From: Lelliottia nimipressuralis
GTDB lineage: Bacteria; Pseudomonadota; Gammaproteobacteria; Enterobacterales; Enterobacteriaceae
DNA: 64,000 nucleotides
Direction: 5' to 3'
Assembly (NCBI RefSeq): GCF_004402045.1
Contig: NZ_SOMG01000021.1
Location: forward strand, 306,258-370,257
The notes beneath the pieces were generated by a model. It was not told the DNA's origin. It was given only the letters and a program-made list of their open reading frames with translations, and made no database searches. This document shows positions 7,452 through 17,028 of this stretch, piece after piece. The number at the start of each line of letters is the position of its first letter. Positions within the stretch are counted from its first letter, which is position 1. The translations under genes and the position numbers were made by a program.

Positions 7452-9995
7452 ATGAGCTGGGAATATACCACCAAACCACCCAAACAACACGGACGCTCAA
7501 TGCTTATTGCACTGGGGTGTACCTTGCTGGGTGTTTGCGCGCAAAAAGTTCTGGCCGAAGATTATTTCAACCCGGCGCTGCTGGATATCGACAACCCCAG
7601 TCAGGGGAAGACGGATCTCAGTATTTATGAGATCGGCCCCGGCCAGGCGCCGGGTAAATATCACGTCGACGTCTTCGTGAACAATAATAAAGTGGCAAGC
7701 AAAGAAATTACGTTTACGCTGAAAAAAGATGCCAGCGGAAAATCGATCCTGCAACCGTGCCTGAGCGCGGCCCAGCTAAAAAGCTTCGGCGTTAACATTG
7801 ATAAATTCGTGCCGGATGATAAGGCTCAGTGTATTGACCTGAGCCTTATCCCTTCCGCCAGCGCCACGTTTCACGTAAATCCGCAGCAGCTGCTGTTAAC
7901 CATTCCCCAAACCGCTATCACCCAGGTACCGCGCGATTACGTCGACCCGCAGGAATACGACGAAGGGATAAATGCCCTGCTGCTGAACTACAGCTTCACC
8001 GCCGGGGACAACCACGGCAAGGGCGAAAACGGTACCGACCAGCGCAGCGAATTTCTTAATCTGCGCCCGGGTCTTAACCTTGGGGCGTGGCGCTTGCGTA
8101 ACTACTCCACCTGGAGCAAAACCAGCGGTGACGGGGACGCAGAAAGTGAGTTTTCGTCGGTCTACACCTATGCCCAACGCGATATCATCGCCCTTGGCAG
8201 CAACGTCAAATTCGGGCAAAGCTCGTCCCCCTCCGATGTATTCGACAGCATCTCATACACCGGGGCGCAGATCGCTTCGGACGACGACATGCTCCCGGAC
8301 AGCATGAAAGGCTTTGCACCGGTGATCCGCGGAACAGCGCACAGCAACGCCCAGGTCATCGTCCGCCAGAACGGTTACGTCATTTATCAGAACTATGTCG
8401 CCCCCGGCGCGTTTGAAATTAACGATCTCTACCCCACCGGCGGCAGCGGTGATTTGAACGTCACCGTTAAAGAGACGGACGGCAGCGAACAACATTTTGT
8501 GGTGCCCTACGCGTCGGTGCCGGTCTTGCAGCGTGAAGGCCGCTTTAAATACAGCCTTACTGCTGGGCGCTATCGCAGCTACGACAGTGACGTTGAGAAA
8601 ACGCCTTTCATGCAGGGCACGGCAATCTACGGGTTGCCTTACGGCTTTACGGCCTACGGCGGCGTGCAGGCCAGCCAGTACTACGATGCCCTGGCGCTGG
8701 GGGTCGGTAAGAACATTGGCGATCTCGGCGCGTTTTCGGTGGACGTTACCGACGCGAAGTCAGAGATGCAGGACAAGGATCCGACTCACGGCCGCGCCTG
8801 GCGCATTCGCTACAGCAAAGATTTTGCCACCACCGGCACCCATTTTTCCCTTGCCGGCTATCGCTATAACAGCAAGGGATTCTACACCCTGCAGGACACC
8901 CTGGACTCGCATACCCGCAATGACGACTGGGAAACGCCGGACACCCGACGCAGCCGCGAAGAGGCCACTGTCGACCAGTCCCTGGGCGGCTCGTTTGGTT
9001 CGCTGACCTTAAGCCTGGTCAAAGAGAGCTACTGGAATGCAAGCCAGGGGATGACCTCAATGAACCTGGGTTACAACAATTCCTGGCACGGGATCAGCTA
9101 CGGCCTGAGCTACGGGCTGGATAAAAACACCCGTGACGGCAGCGACAACAATAGCGAAAAAACCAGCGAGCAGACCATCGCCTTCAACGTCTCTGTACCG
9201 CTCGATCGCTGGCTCAGCAACACCTGGGTGAACTACAACCTGAGCAGCACGAAACACGACACGACCCAAAGTGTTGGCCTGAACGGCACCGCGCTTGCTG
9301 GCAATAACCTCAGCTGGGGCGTTCAGCAGGGCCACAGTCAGAGCAGCGGCGACAGCACCAGTCTGAATGCCGATTACAAAGGTACCTACGGTGAAGTGAA
9401 CGCCGGGTATTCGCAGGATAACCAACAGCAGCAGCTCAACGTCGGCCTTCAGGGAAGCATGATCGCCCATGCGCACGGCGTCACGCTGGGTCAGCCAATG
9501 GGGGAAACCGTGGCGCTGGTTGAAGCGCCAGGCGCAAGTGGTACCGACATCACCAACCAGACCGGAGTCAGTACCGATTTCCGCGGCTACGCCATCGTGC
9601 CCTATGTTTCGCCATATCGCCATAACACGCTCGCCCTGAATACCGAAACCCTGCCGGGTAACGCAGACATAGACCAGGCGGCCAAAACCGTCACGCCAAC
9701 ACGCGGAGCGGTGGTACGCGCGCATTACACAACCCATGTGGGCAGCCGTGTTCTGATGACCCTGCAGCGCGCCGACGGACGTCCGATCCCGTTTGGGGCA
9801 ACCGCTTCGCAAGCGCATGAAGACGGTGAATTCATCGTTGGAGACGGTGGACAGGTCTATCTGACCGGAATGCATCCAAAGGGAACTCTCAACGTCAGTT
9901 GGGGTAAATCGAGTGATGCTCACTGTACGGCGTCTTACCGTCTGCCGGGGACTGATAACAGTCAAATCCTTAACGTTACTGCGCAGTGCGTGTAA
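7452..9995 (+). CDS. Outer-membrane fimbrial usher (FimD/PapC family)
   Basis: An 847-residue outer-membrane usher that takes chaperone-subunit complexes and threads the growing fimbria through its 24-strand barrel. A somewhat long signal region (MSWEYTTKPPKQHGRSMLIALGCTLLG...) precedes the N-terminal periplasmic domain (DYFNPALLDID), as in FimD; an internal ATG at 7500 is an alternative start. Conserved blocks include PGKYHVDVFVNN, NALLLNYSF, GAWRLRNYSTWS, ASDDDMLPDSMKGFAPVI, NGYVIYQNYVAPGAFEINDLYPT and PYASVPVLQREGR. The C-terminal domains include GRPIPFGA and GQVYLTGM, and a final Cys pair (CTASY...TAQCV). Length and motif order are complete, so the operon looks functional. Confidence 0.95.
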   Translation: MSWEYTTKPPKQHGRSMLIALGCTLLGVCAQKVLAEDYFNPALLDIDNPSQGKTDLSIYEIGPGQAPGKYHVDVFVNNNKVASKEITFTLKKDASGKSILQPCLSAAQLKSFGVNIDKFVPDDKAQCIDLSLIPSASATFHVNPQQLLLTIPQTAITQVPRDYVDPQEYDEGINALLLNYSFTAGDNHGKGENGTDQRSEFLNLRPGLNLGAWRLRNYSTWSKTSGDGDAESEFSSVYTYAQRDIIALGSNVKFGQSSSPSDVFDSISYTGAQIASDDDMLPDSMKGFAPVIRGTAHSNAQVIVRQNGYVIYQNYVAPGAFEINDLYPTGGSGDLNVTVKETDGSEQHFVVPYASVPVLQREGRFKYSLTAGRYRSYDSDVEKTPFMQGTAIYGLPYGFTAYGGVQASQYYDALALGVGKNIGDLGAFSVDVTDAKSEMQDKDPTHGRAWRIRYSKDFATTGTHFSLAGYRYNSKGFYTLQDTLDSHTRNDDWETPDTRRSREEATVDQSLGGSFGSLTLSLVKESYWNASQGMTSMNLGYNNSWHGISYGLSYGLDKNTRDGSDNNSEKTSEQTIAFNVSVPLDRWLSNTWVNYNLSSTKHDTTQSVGLNGTALAGNNLSWGVQQGHSQSSGDSTSLNADYKGTYGEVNAGYSQDNQQQQLNVGLQGSMIAHAHGVTLGQPMGETVALVEAPGASGTDITNQTGVSTDFRGYAIVPYVSPYRHNTLALNTETLPGNADIDQAAKTVTPTRGAVVRAHYTTHVGSRVLMTLQRADGRPIPFGATASQAHEDGEFIVGDGGQVYLTGMHPKGTLNVSWGKSSDAHCTASYRLPGTDNSQILNVTAQCV

Positions 9996-10018
9996 CCCTT
10001 TTTCAGGAACAACAGAAG

Positions 10019-10999
10019 ATGTTCAAATATGCTTTCACGCTACTCCTGCTGGTGTCATGTACATTTATGATGCCGCGCGCCCATGCGGAAAACTGCACCA
10101 GCGCCGATTTGCCCTACACACTCAACGCCGGCACCCTTGCCGTTCCAACAACCCTGTCCACCGGCAGTGTGATACCGGGTTCAACGCAGACGCATATCGT
10201 CAACGGCAGCTGCACGGGAACTGTTTCGAACCGCACTATTATTTCCTGCTACTACGGAACCGGAAATGAAGTCGACGGTTTTCCGGGCGTCTACGCAACG
10301 GGGGTAGCAGGTGTGGGAATTGAATTGCTTAACAGCAGTGGACAGATCATACGGGGTAAAGGGATGGGATGTAATACTACATCCACCCCGATGGGGACGA
10401 TCGGCACTGACAGTAATCAGACATTTTCGTTTAGCTATACGATAAAACTCATCAAGACAGGGCCATCTGTCGGTAGCGGTACCCTCTCTCAGGCTTTAAA
10501 TGTTTATGGATTTGGTGACTATGCCTCTAACGGGATTAACGGCGCCAACAACGTGAGCCACTACTCAGCCACCCTTTCGCAAAGAACGGCCACCTGTTCC
10601 ATCGATCCGCTTAACCTAACCGTTACGCTAGGTAATTTCCCGGTAACCCAGTTTACTCATGTCGGTAGCTACTCAGCCTGGAAGACATTCACTATTACGG
10701 CAACATGTTCAGAAGAAGTGAATCTGACGGCCTCTGTCACCAGCGCCAACGGGGTTAACAGCCAGTACGGCGATGTCATCAACCTGACGCCGGGTAGCGA
10801 CAGTGCTACGGGCGTCGGCGTGCGTATGCTGATAGACGGTGTTGACTTAATGTACAACTACCCGCTCCCCTTTGGCGGCACAGCCGAACCCGGCGTACCG
10901 ATGGCGCTTCCCTTCTCAATCCAGTATTACCAGACAGCCTCTACCGTCACGGCGGGAAAAGCCAATACGGTAATGACAATCGATATTGAGTATAAGTAA
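10019..10999 (+). CDS. Two-domain fimbrial tip adhesin
   Basis: A 326-residue protein with a signal peptide (MFKYAFTLLLLVSCTFMMPRAHA). It has an N-terminal domain of about 170 residues that I cannot match to a known lectin, and a C-terminal pilin domain. The latter begins near TATCSIDPLNLTVTLGNF and ends in the usual donor strand with penultimate Tyr (MTIDIEYK). The receptor-domain half contains several cysteines (NCTSADL, GSCTG, ISCYYG, GMGCNT). This layout, and the position after the usher, argue for the tip adhesin. The start is ATG 10019 (CAGAAG upstream); an earlier in-frame ATG overlaps the usher end and would spoil the signal peptide. The target receptor is unknown. Confidence 0.82.
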   Translation: MFKYAFTLLLLVSCTFMMPRAHAENCTSADLPYTLNAGTLAVPTTLSTGSVIPGSTQTHIVNGSCTGTVSNRTIISCYYGTGNEVDGFPGVYATGVAGVGIELLNSSGQIIRGKGMGCNTTSTPMGTIGTDSNQTFSFSYTIKLIKTGPSVGSGTLSQALNVYGFGDYASNGINGANNVSHYSATLSQRTATCSIDPLNLTVTLGNFPVTQFTHVGSYSAWKTFTITATCSEEVNLTASVTSANGVNSQYGDVINLTPGSDSATGVGVRMLIDGVDLMYNYPLPFGGTAEPGVPMALPFSIQYYQTASTVTAGKANTVMTIDIEYK

Positions 11000-11003
11000 T
11001 TGT

Positions 11004-11507
11004 ATGAAAAGAGAATTAATTTTAGTAATGATGCTTGCCAGCACAGCCAGCTTTGCGACTGACGTGACACTAAACATAGAGGGCAATATCTATGACACCA
11101 CCTGTCAGGTCGACAGTGCCAGTCAGAATATGGTCGTGGATTTAGGTCAGGCAATTTCGGGGGACTTTAAATCGGTGGGTGATACGGGAAAGTGGAAAAA
11201 CTTCGACATTACGCTCTCAAATTGTCCCGCAAGCCTGATGTTAGCCACTATCACCGTAGATGGGCAGCCTGATGAGCAGCATCCAACAAAATTTGCCAGC
11301 ACCGGTACAGCAAAAGGGATCGCGCTTGAGCTGGCGGACAGGACGGATTATATCACTCTCGCCCCGCAGTCCAGCTTTAATGCCTTAATAAACAACGGAA
11401 CCCATACCGCTGATTTTCCAATGGCTGCACGCTATTACGCTACCGCCATGCCGGTGACCGCTGGCACGTTCGAGAGCGTTGTTCAGGCCACCTTTACTTA
11501 CCAGTAG
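11004..11507 (+). CDS. Minor fimbrial subunit
   Basis: A 167-residue pilin-like protein: signal peptide (MKRELILVMMLASTASFA), then TDVTLNIEGNIYDTTCQVD with the first disulphide Cys and LSNCP with the second. It ends in a donor strand with penultimate Tyr (VQATFTYQ). The start at ATG 11004 lies four bases after the adhesin stop; an in-frame ATG at 10986 overlaps the adhesin gene and is less likely. It lies downstream of the adhesin, an unusual place for a pilin. It could be a tip adaptor, a terminator subunit or a second structural pilin. Its last 14 bases overlap the 3' end of dinG on the other strand. Confidence 0.8.
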   Translation: MKRELILVMMLASTASFATDVTLNIEGNIYDTTCQVDSASQNMVVDLGQAISGDFKSVGDTGKWKNFDITLSNCPASLMLATITVDGQPDEQHPTKFASTGTAKGIALELADRTDYITLAPQSSFNALINNGTHTADFPMAARYYATAMPVTAGTFESVVQATFTYQ

Positions 11508-13670
11508 GACCGCGCCCCTTAGCACGGATGCTTTTTTTACGCCCGGCGGCCGGTTTTGCCGGGCGTTTTTTCACTTCCGGCACCTCTGGCTGTTCAATCG
11601 GGAATACCGGTAACGCATTCAGCAGCCGCTGACCGTAGTTTTTCGTCAGCAGACGCTTGTCGTAAATCACAATCTCGCCCCAGCAGCCGTGGCTACGAAT
11701 CAAACGCCCGACCTGCTGAATCAGGTTAAACGACGCCGCCGGCAGGCTTTGCACTTCAAACGGATAGCGGTTGAGGCTTTTCAGCCACTCCCCTTCGGTG
11801 ATCACCACCGGGCTGTCGATAGGCGGGAAGGCGATTTTATGAATATGCACCTGCGTCAGATAATCACCTTTCAGATCCAGACCTTCAGCAAACGACTGTA
11901 AACCCACCAGCACGCTGCGCTCGCCGTTATCGATCCGCTTGCGGTGTGTTTCCACCAGCCGGTAGCGCGGCTGATCGCCCTGCACCAGCAAAAGCAAACG
12001 CAGATCGGTGACGTGCTCGAGGAAGCGTTGCATGGCGCGTCCGCTGGCAAACAGCACCAGCATGCCGGGGTATTTTTGCTCTCGACCTGTTCGCGGAAGT
12101 AGGCCGCCATCTCCGCGATGTGCTGCTCTTCGTTGTCGATCAGCGGCTCATATTTCATGCGGGGAATAACCAGCTTACCCTGCTCGCAGTGGTTAAACGG
12201 TGAGTCCAGCGCCACAAAGCGGTCGCCCGCTTTCTCTCTCAGGCCGCTCATCTCCTGCAAACGGGAGAAGCTATTGAGAGAACGCAGCGTCGCAGAGGTG
12301 ACTACCACGTGCGGCACGCTGCGCCAGATCAGCTTTTCCAGCTGATCGGCCACGCGAATGCCCACGCAGTGGAAAAAGAGATGGACCTGCCCGTCTCGCA
12401 CTTCGCGGGTGGCCCATTTGGTCACCGGCGCACCAGACGCCTGCGCCAGCGAGGCCAGCCGCCAGAGTTTGCTCTGCGCTTCAAACATGCCCAGCGCGCG
12501 GTTCATCTGCAGCAGAATACGGTGCAGACGCACGACGTCGTGAGCGCCTGTCTTCTCGCTGAGATCGTTTAAGAACATCTCCGCCAGACCGCGCAGTTTT
12601 TCCAGGTGCTTCGCCAGCTGCTGGCAAATCTCCATCACCTCTTCAGGCAGCTCACCCATCGCAAAGCGATGTTCCGCCTCCTGCGTGGCCGGAAGATAAA
12701 GATTCAGGATGTTATTCAGCGACGAGATAAGGCTGTAGACCTCTTCGCAGTGGTCGCTCAGCCGCTCGGGTACCGCCAGCGGCGGAGTCGTTTTCGGGCG
12801 GAACTGCTCCATGCAGGTTGCCACCAGCTTGCAGAAGAGATCGAGCTGAAGACGGAACCAGGGTGCGGTAATTTCGGCGCTCATCTCCAGTGCGTCCCGC
12901 GCCACGTCCGGCAAATGATGGCCTTCGTCGAGCACCAGCAGCAGGTTCTTGGGCTCAGGCAAAACGGCTTCGCTCTCCAGCGCGGCCATCACCAGCGCAT
13001 GGTTGGCGACCACGACTTCAGCTTCCTGAATCTCACGCCGGGCGACAAAGAACGGGCACTCCCGGTAGTAGTGGCAGTTGCGGTTCAGACAGCTCGCTTT
13101 ATCGGTGCTGAGTCTGCGCCATAGGTCGTCGTTAATCGCCAGGCTGGTGTGATCGCGCAGGCCATCCCACTTATAGCCATCGAGCTCGGCTTTAAGTTTT
13201 GCACACTGCTCCTGCTCGGCCTTGTTGTTCGGCGTCAGCTCGTCGTCGAGAAACGCCAGCAAATCTTGCTGATTAGGCTCACTGCTGGCGAGCGCCGCCA
13301 GGTTACGCGGACAAACATAGCGTCCACGTCCAAAGGCCGCCGTAAACCGCAGGTCGGGGATAATTTTGCGCAGCAGCGGTAAATCCTTGCTGAAGATCTG
13401 ATCCTGCAGCGCCACGTTGGCGGTGCTGACCACCAGCGTTTTGTCCTCTTCCCGCGCAATCGCGATGCCGGGAATGAGATACGACAGGGTTTTCCCGACG
13501 CCGGTCGGGGCTTCAATCGCCAGATGTCGTCCGTCGTCCCCGGCGAGCGTTTTTGCCACGTCAGCAATCATCTGACGCTGTGGCGATCGGGGGATAAAAT
13601 CGGGGATCTGTTGCTGTAGCGCCTTGTACCATGCGCCAATTTGCGCTTTGAGCGCAGCGGTTAAAGCCAT
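11494..13670 (-). pseudogene. dinG: ATP-dependent helicase DinG, frameshifted
   Basis: XPD-like 5'-3' DNA helicase with an iron-sulphur cluster, SOS-induced, active on R-loops and forks. The first reading frame (13670 down to about 12077) holds Walker A APTGVGKT at residues 54-61. The four Fe-S cysteines are at 120, 194, 199 and 205, and the DEGH box is at 248-251. At about residue 531 the frame is lost in a run of five A (plus-strand T at 12073-12077): VESKNTPA is read where VESKKYPGMLVLFAS is expected. The rest (MLVLFASGRAMQRFL...LIQQVGRLIRSHG, helicase motifs V-VI) continues in the next frame to a stop at 11494. One extra A restores a 725-residue protein. Either this is a real slippage mutation or a homopolymer sequencing error. 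A LexA box precedes the gene. Confidence 0.88.
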
Positions 13671-13684
13671 TGGAAAACCTGAAA

Positions 13685-13704
13685 TACTGTATAAACAGCC
13701 ACTA
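13685..13704 (-). promoter_or_regulatory. LexA (SOS) box of dinG
   Basis: Read on the minus strand the site is TAGTGGCTGTTTATACAGTA, almost the same as the E. coli dinG operator as I recall it (TTGG...ACAG type). It lies 14 bases upstream of the dinG start. Confidence 0.8.
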
Positions 13705-13734
13705 TTGTGGCACTTTCTGTTGGCTGTCGCAAAA

Positions 13735-13762
13735 AGAAAAGCCCGGCTTTACGACCGGGCTT
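13735..13762 (-). terminator. Intrinsic terminator of rhlE
   Basis: AAGCCCGG (13739-13746) pairs with CCGGGCTT (13755-13762). On the minus strand the stem is followed by TTCTTTTT. It ends the rhlE transcript just before the dinG promoter. Confidence 0.85.
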
Positions 13763-13767
13763 CCAGA

Positions 13768-15153
13768 TTACTGCGGGTTAGCAGGTTTACGCGGGCGGCG
13801 TCGGCGTTGGCCTTCCCCTGCCGGTTTCCCTTCGCCGCTGCGCCACGGGTTTTCACCCGCCGGTTTTGCGTCGTTGTTACGACGCGGCGGTTTGCCTGAT
13901 GATTTTGGCGCGCCACCTTCAGCACGACGCGGTTGCTGACCGCGGCCGCCGCCTCCTTGACCACGACCACCGCCGCCCTGACGGCCGTTCTGAATCGGCT
14001 CGGCTTTGATGGACGGATCCACTTCGTAGCCCGGGATTTCGATACGCGGGATCTCTTTTTTCAGCAGGCGTTCGATATCCCGCAGCAGTTTGTGTTCATC
14101 CACACAGACCAGAGAAAGCGCTTCACCGGTGGCCGCCGCGCGACCGGTACGGCCGATACGGTGAACATAATCTTCCGGCACGTTTGGCAGCTCGTAGTTC
14201 ACCACGTGCGGCAGCTCTTCAATGTCCAGGCCACGCGCAGCAATGTCAGTTGCCACCAGCACGCGGATGTCGCCAGATTTGAATTCAGCCAGCGCACGGG
14301 TACGCGCACCCTGGCTCTTGTTGCCGTGGATGGCCGCACTGCGGATGCCATCTTTATTAAGCTGTTCCGCCAGGTGGTTAGCGCCGTGCTTGGTGCGGGT
14401 AAAGACCAGCACCTGCTGCCAGTTGCCCTGACCGATCATCTGGGAGAGCAGTTCCCGCTTACGCTTCTTATCCACGAAGTGCACGTGCTGCGTCACCTGC
14501 TCGGAGGCGGTGTTGCGGCGCGCGACCTCCACTTCCAGCGGGTTATGCAGCAGCTTTTCAGCAAGCGCCTTGATCTCGTCGGAGAAGGTCGCGGAGAAGA
14601 GCAGGTTCTGACGGCGTGACGGCAGTTTAGCCAGCACGCGGCGAATGTCGTGAATAAAGCCCATGTCGAGCATGCGGTCGGCTTCGTCCAGCACCAGAAT
14701 TTCAACCTGATCCAGCTTAACCGCGTTCTGATGTTCCAGATCCAGCAGGCGACCCGGGGTAGCAACCAAAACGTCGACGCCGCTGCGCAGCTTCATCATC
14801 TGCGGGTTGATGCTGACTCCGCCGAAGACCACCAGCGAGCGAATGTTGAGATAGCGGCTGTACTCACGCACGTTCTCACCAATCTGGGCTGCCAGCTCAC
14901 GGGTTGGGGTAAGGATCAGGGCCCGAACCGGACGACGGCCTTTGGCGTGCGGCTGGTTTTTTACCAGCAGTTCCAGCAGCGGCAGGGTAAAACCGGCGGT
15001 TTTGCCGGTGCCGGTCTGGGCGCTGGCCATCAGGTCGCGGCCCTGCAGGACGGCAGGAATAGCCTGCTGCTGGATTGGGGTTGGCTCAACGTAGCCCTGT
15101 TCTGCGATCGCGCGCAGAATTTCCGGGTTCAGGCCAAGGGAATCAAAAGACAT
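13768..15153 (-). CDS. rhlE: DEAD-box ATP-dependent RNA helicase RhlE
   Basis: A 461-residue DEAD-box helicase involved in ribosome assembly and RNA turnover. All core motifs are visible in order: the Q-motif (GYVEPTPIQ), motif I (AQTGTGKT), Ia (PTRELAAQ), GG, TPGR, motif II (VLDEADRM), motif III (FSATF), IV (VLVFTRTK), V ([12 protein letters not shown]) and VI (HRIGRTGRA). The C-terminal tail of about 75 residues is low-complexity, rich in Gly, Arg, Pro and Lys (a GGGGRGQ repeat, then RRRRPRK), as usual for RhlE and probably for RNA binding. It is divergent from cecR across a 205-bp region holding a perfect CecR-type operator; in E. coli CecR controls rhlE as well. Confidence 0.96.
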   Translation of the reverse strand: MSFDSLGLNPEILRAIAEQGYVEPTPIQQQAIPAVLQGRDLMASAQTGTGKTAGFTLPLLELLVKNQPHAKGRRPVRALILTPTRELAAQIGENVREYSRYLNIRSLVVFGGVSINPQMMKLRSGVDVLVATPGRLLDLEHQNAVKLDQVEILVLDEADRMLDMGFIHDIRRVLAKLPSRRQNLLFSATFSDEIKALAEKLLHNPLEVEVARRNTASEQVTQHVHFVDKKRKRELLSQMIGQGNWQQVLVFTRTKHGANHLAEQLNKDGIRSAAIHGNKSQGARTRALAEFKSGDIRVLVATDIAARGLDIEELPHVVNYELPNVPEDYVHRIGRTGRAAATGEALSLVCVDEHKLLRDIERLLKKEIPRIEIPGYEVDPSIKAEPIQNGRQGGGGRGQGGGGRGQQPRRAEGGAPKSSGKPPRRNNDAKPAGENPWRSGEGKPAGEGQRRRRPRKPANPQ

Positions 15154-15324
15154 AAAAACTCCGAACCGCCCCGACCATCACAGGTGTAGTTTTCAGGGAG
15201 ATATAACGAATAGGGGAGGACAAAAACCACAATGTCGCGAAGGGGCGGAGTGTAGCAGCTTTTGTGACGTGGCGCATAAAATATCCCTCAGTTCCCTCGA
15301 CGAGGACGAGAATCAGGCATAGTC

Positions 15325-15344
15325 TTAATCAATCGATTGATTAA
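15325..15344. promoter_or_regulatory. CecR operator: perfect 20-bp palindrome
   Basis: TTAATCAATCGATTGATTAA is a perfect palindrome between the divergent rhlE and cecR genes, 14 bases before the cecR start. TetR-family regulators bind such sites as dimer pairs. It fits autoregulation of cecR-ybhGFSR and control of rhlE, as known for E. coli CecR. Confidence 0.85.
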
Positions 15345-15358
15345 TTTTTAATGCCGCG

Positions 15359-16036
15359 ATGAATACGACCCCGACGACATCAAAAGGTGAACAGGCCAAA
15401 AGCCAGCTTATTGCCGCCGCGCTGGCGCAGTTTGGCGAGTATGGACTGCATGCGACCACGCGGGATATCGCGGCGCAGGCAGGGCAGAACATTGCGGCCA
15501 TTACCTACTATTTTGGCTCAAAAGAGGATTTATATCTCGCCTGCGCCGAGTGGATCGCCGATTTTATTGGCACGCAATTTCGCCCGCACGTTGAGGAAGC
15601 CACCGCGCTGCTGAGCCAGCCGTCGCCCGATCGCGAGACCATTCGCCAGCTGATCCTCAATGCCTGCCACAACATGATCCGCCTGCTGACGCATGACGAT
15701 ACGCTCAACCTGAGCAAGTTTATCTCCCGCGAGCAGCTCTCCCCCACTGCCGCCTACCAGCGGGTACACGATCGGGTGATTGACCCGATGCATACCCACC
15801 TGACCCGGCTGATCGCCGCCTATACCGGGCGAGATGCCAACGATACCGAGACAGTTTTGCATACCCACGCCCTGCTGGGTGAAATCCTGGCCTTCCGTCT
15901 GGGCCGGGAAACCATCCTGTTACGCACCGGCTGGACACAATTTGATGAGGATAAAGCCGCGCAGATTAGCCAGGTCATCGCCTGTCATCTCGATCTGATC
16001 CTGCAAGGCTTAACGCAAAGGAGCCTGAAGTCATGA
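15359..16036 (+). CDS. cecR: TetR-family regulator CecR (YbiH)
   Basis: A 225-residue TetR-type repressor. The N-terminal helix-turn-helix is clear ([42 protein letters not shown]), followed by an all-helical ligand domain with the DUF1956-type C-terminus. In E. coli CecR controls rhlE and the ybhGFSR exporter operon and affects sensitivity to cefoperazone and chloramphenicol. The ATG at 15359 follows the operator by 14 bases, so repressor binding would block initiation directly. Its TGA overlaps the ybhG ATG by four bases, showing translational coupling. Position, length and sequence all agree with cecR. Confidence 0.93.
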   Translation: MNTTPTTSKGEQAKSQLIAAALAQFGEYGLHATTRDIAAQAGQNIAAITYYFGSKEDLYLACAEWIADFIGTQFRPHVEEATALLSQPSPDRETIRQLILNACHNMIRLLTHDDTLNLSKFISREQLSPTAAYQRVHDRVIDPMHTHLTRLIAAYTGRDANDTETVLHTHALLGEILAFRLGRETILLRTGWTQFDEDKAAQISQVIACHLDLILQGLTQRSLKS

Positions 16037-17028
16037 AAAAACCTGTCGCCATCATTCTGGTGGTTGTTGTTTTGCTTGCTGCGGGAATCGGTGGCTGGCT
16101 GTGGTATCAGAGCCATCAGGACCGGGGCCTGACGCTGTACGGTAACGTTGATATTCGCACGGTAAATATGAGTTTCCGCGTCGGCGGGCGTCTCGCCTCG
16201 CTGAGCGTTGACGAAGGAGATGCCATTAAGACGGGGCAGACGCTGGGTATGCTGGACAAAGCGCCCTTTGAAAATGCGCTGCAGCAGGCCAAAGCAGGCG
16301 TGTCGGTCGCCCAGGCAGAATATGACCTGATGCTGGCTGGCTATCGCGACGAAGAGATTGCCCAGGCCGCTGCGGCGGTCAAACAGGCGCAGGCGGCCTA
16401 TGACTACGCGCAGAACTTCTATGCCCGCCAGCAGGGGCTGTGGAAAAGCCGCACCATTTCCGCTAACGATCTGGAAAATGCCCGTTCCTCGCGCGACCAG
16501 GCCCAGGCGACGCTGAAATCCGCCCAGGACAAACTGAGCCAGTACCGCACCGGTAACCGCCCGCAGGATATTGCCCAGGCCAAAGCCAGCCTTGAACAGG
16601 CGCAGGCGCAGCTGGCCCAGGCGGAACTGGATCTGCACGACACCACCTTAATCGCCCCGTCTGACGGCACGCTGATGACCCGCGCCGTGGAGCCGGGCAG
16701 CATGCTCAGCGCGGGCAGCACCGTCTTAACGCTCTCCCTGACCCGCCCGGTCTGGGTACGCGCTTACATCGACGAGCCGAATCTCGGCCAGATGCAGCCG
16801 GGCCGCGAGCTGTTGCTCTATACCGACGGCCGCCCGGACAAGCCGTACCATGGCAAAGTGGGCTTTGTCTCGCCAACTGCCGAGTTCACGCCGAAAACCG
16901 TTGAAACACCGGACCTGCGTACCGACCTGGTGTATCGCCTGCGCATCATCGTGACTGATGCGGACGACGCGCTGCGTCAGGGCATGCCTGTCACCGTAAA
17001 AGTGAACAACGGGGAACGACATGAATGA
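16033..17028 (+). CDS. ybhG: HlyD-type membrane fusion protein YbhG
   Basis: A 331-residue periplasmic adaptor for the YbhFSR ABC exporter. It has one N-terminal membrane anchor ([22 protein letters not shown]), then a split biotinyl-lipoyl domain ([27 protein letters not shown]...). A long coiled-coil hairpin follows, rich in Gln/Ala (about residues 80-200, AQAEYDLML...[20 protein letters not shown]), then the second lipoyl half ([21 protein letters not shown]) and a beta-barrel. It overlaps cecR by 4 and ybhF by 8 bases, so the operon is tightly coupled. Confidence 0.93.
   Translation: MKKPVAIILVVVVLLAAGIGGWLWYQSHQDRGLTLYGNVDIRTVNMSFRVGGRLASLSVDEGDAIKTGQTLGMLDKAPFENALQQAKAGVSVAQAEYDLMLAGYRDEEIAQAAAAVKQAQAAYDYAQNFYARQQGLWKSRTISANDLENARSSRDQAQATLKSAQDKLSQYRTGNRPQDIAQAKASLEQAQAQLAQAELDLHDTTLIAPSDGTLMTRAVEPGSMLSAGSTVLTLSLTRPVWVRAYIDEPNLGQMQPGRELLLYTDGRPDKPYHGKVGFVSPTAEFTPKTVETPDLRTDLVYRLRIIVTDADDALRQGMPVTVKVNNGERHE

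Noticed and set aside
9057..9965. A 302-residue open frame antisense to the usher gene
   Set aside because: Shadow of the usher reading frame; no ribosome site or recognisable domain.
13933..14619. A 228-residue open frame antisense to rhlE
   Set aside because: Shadow of rhlE in GC-rich coding sequence; no support as a gene.
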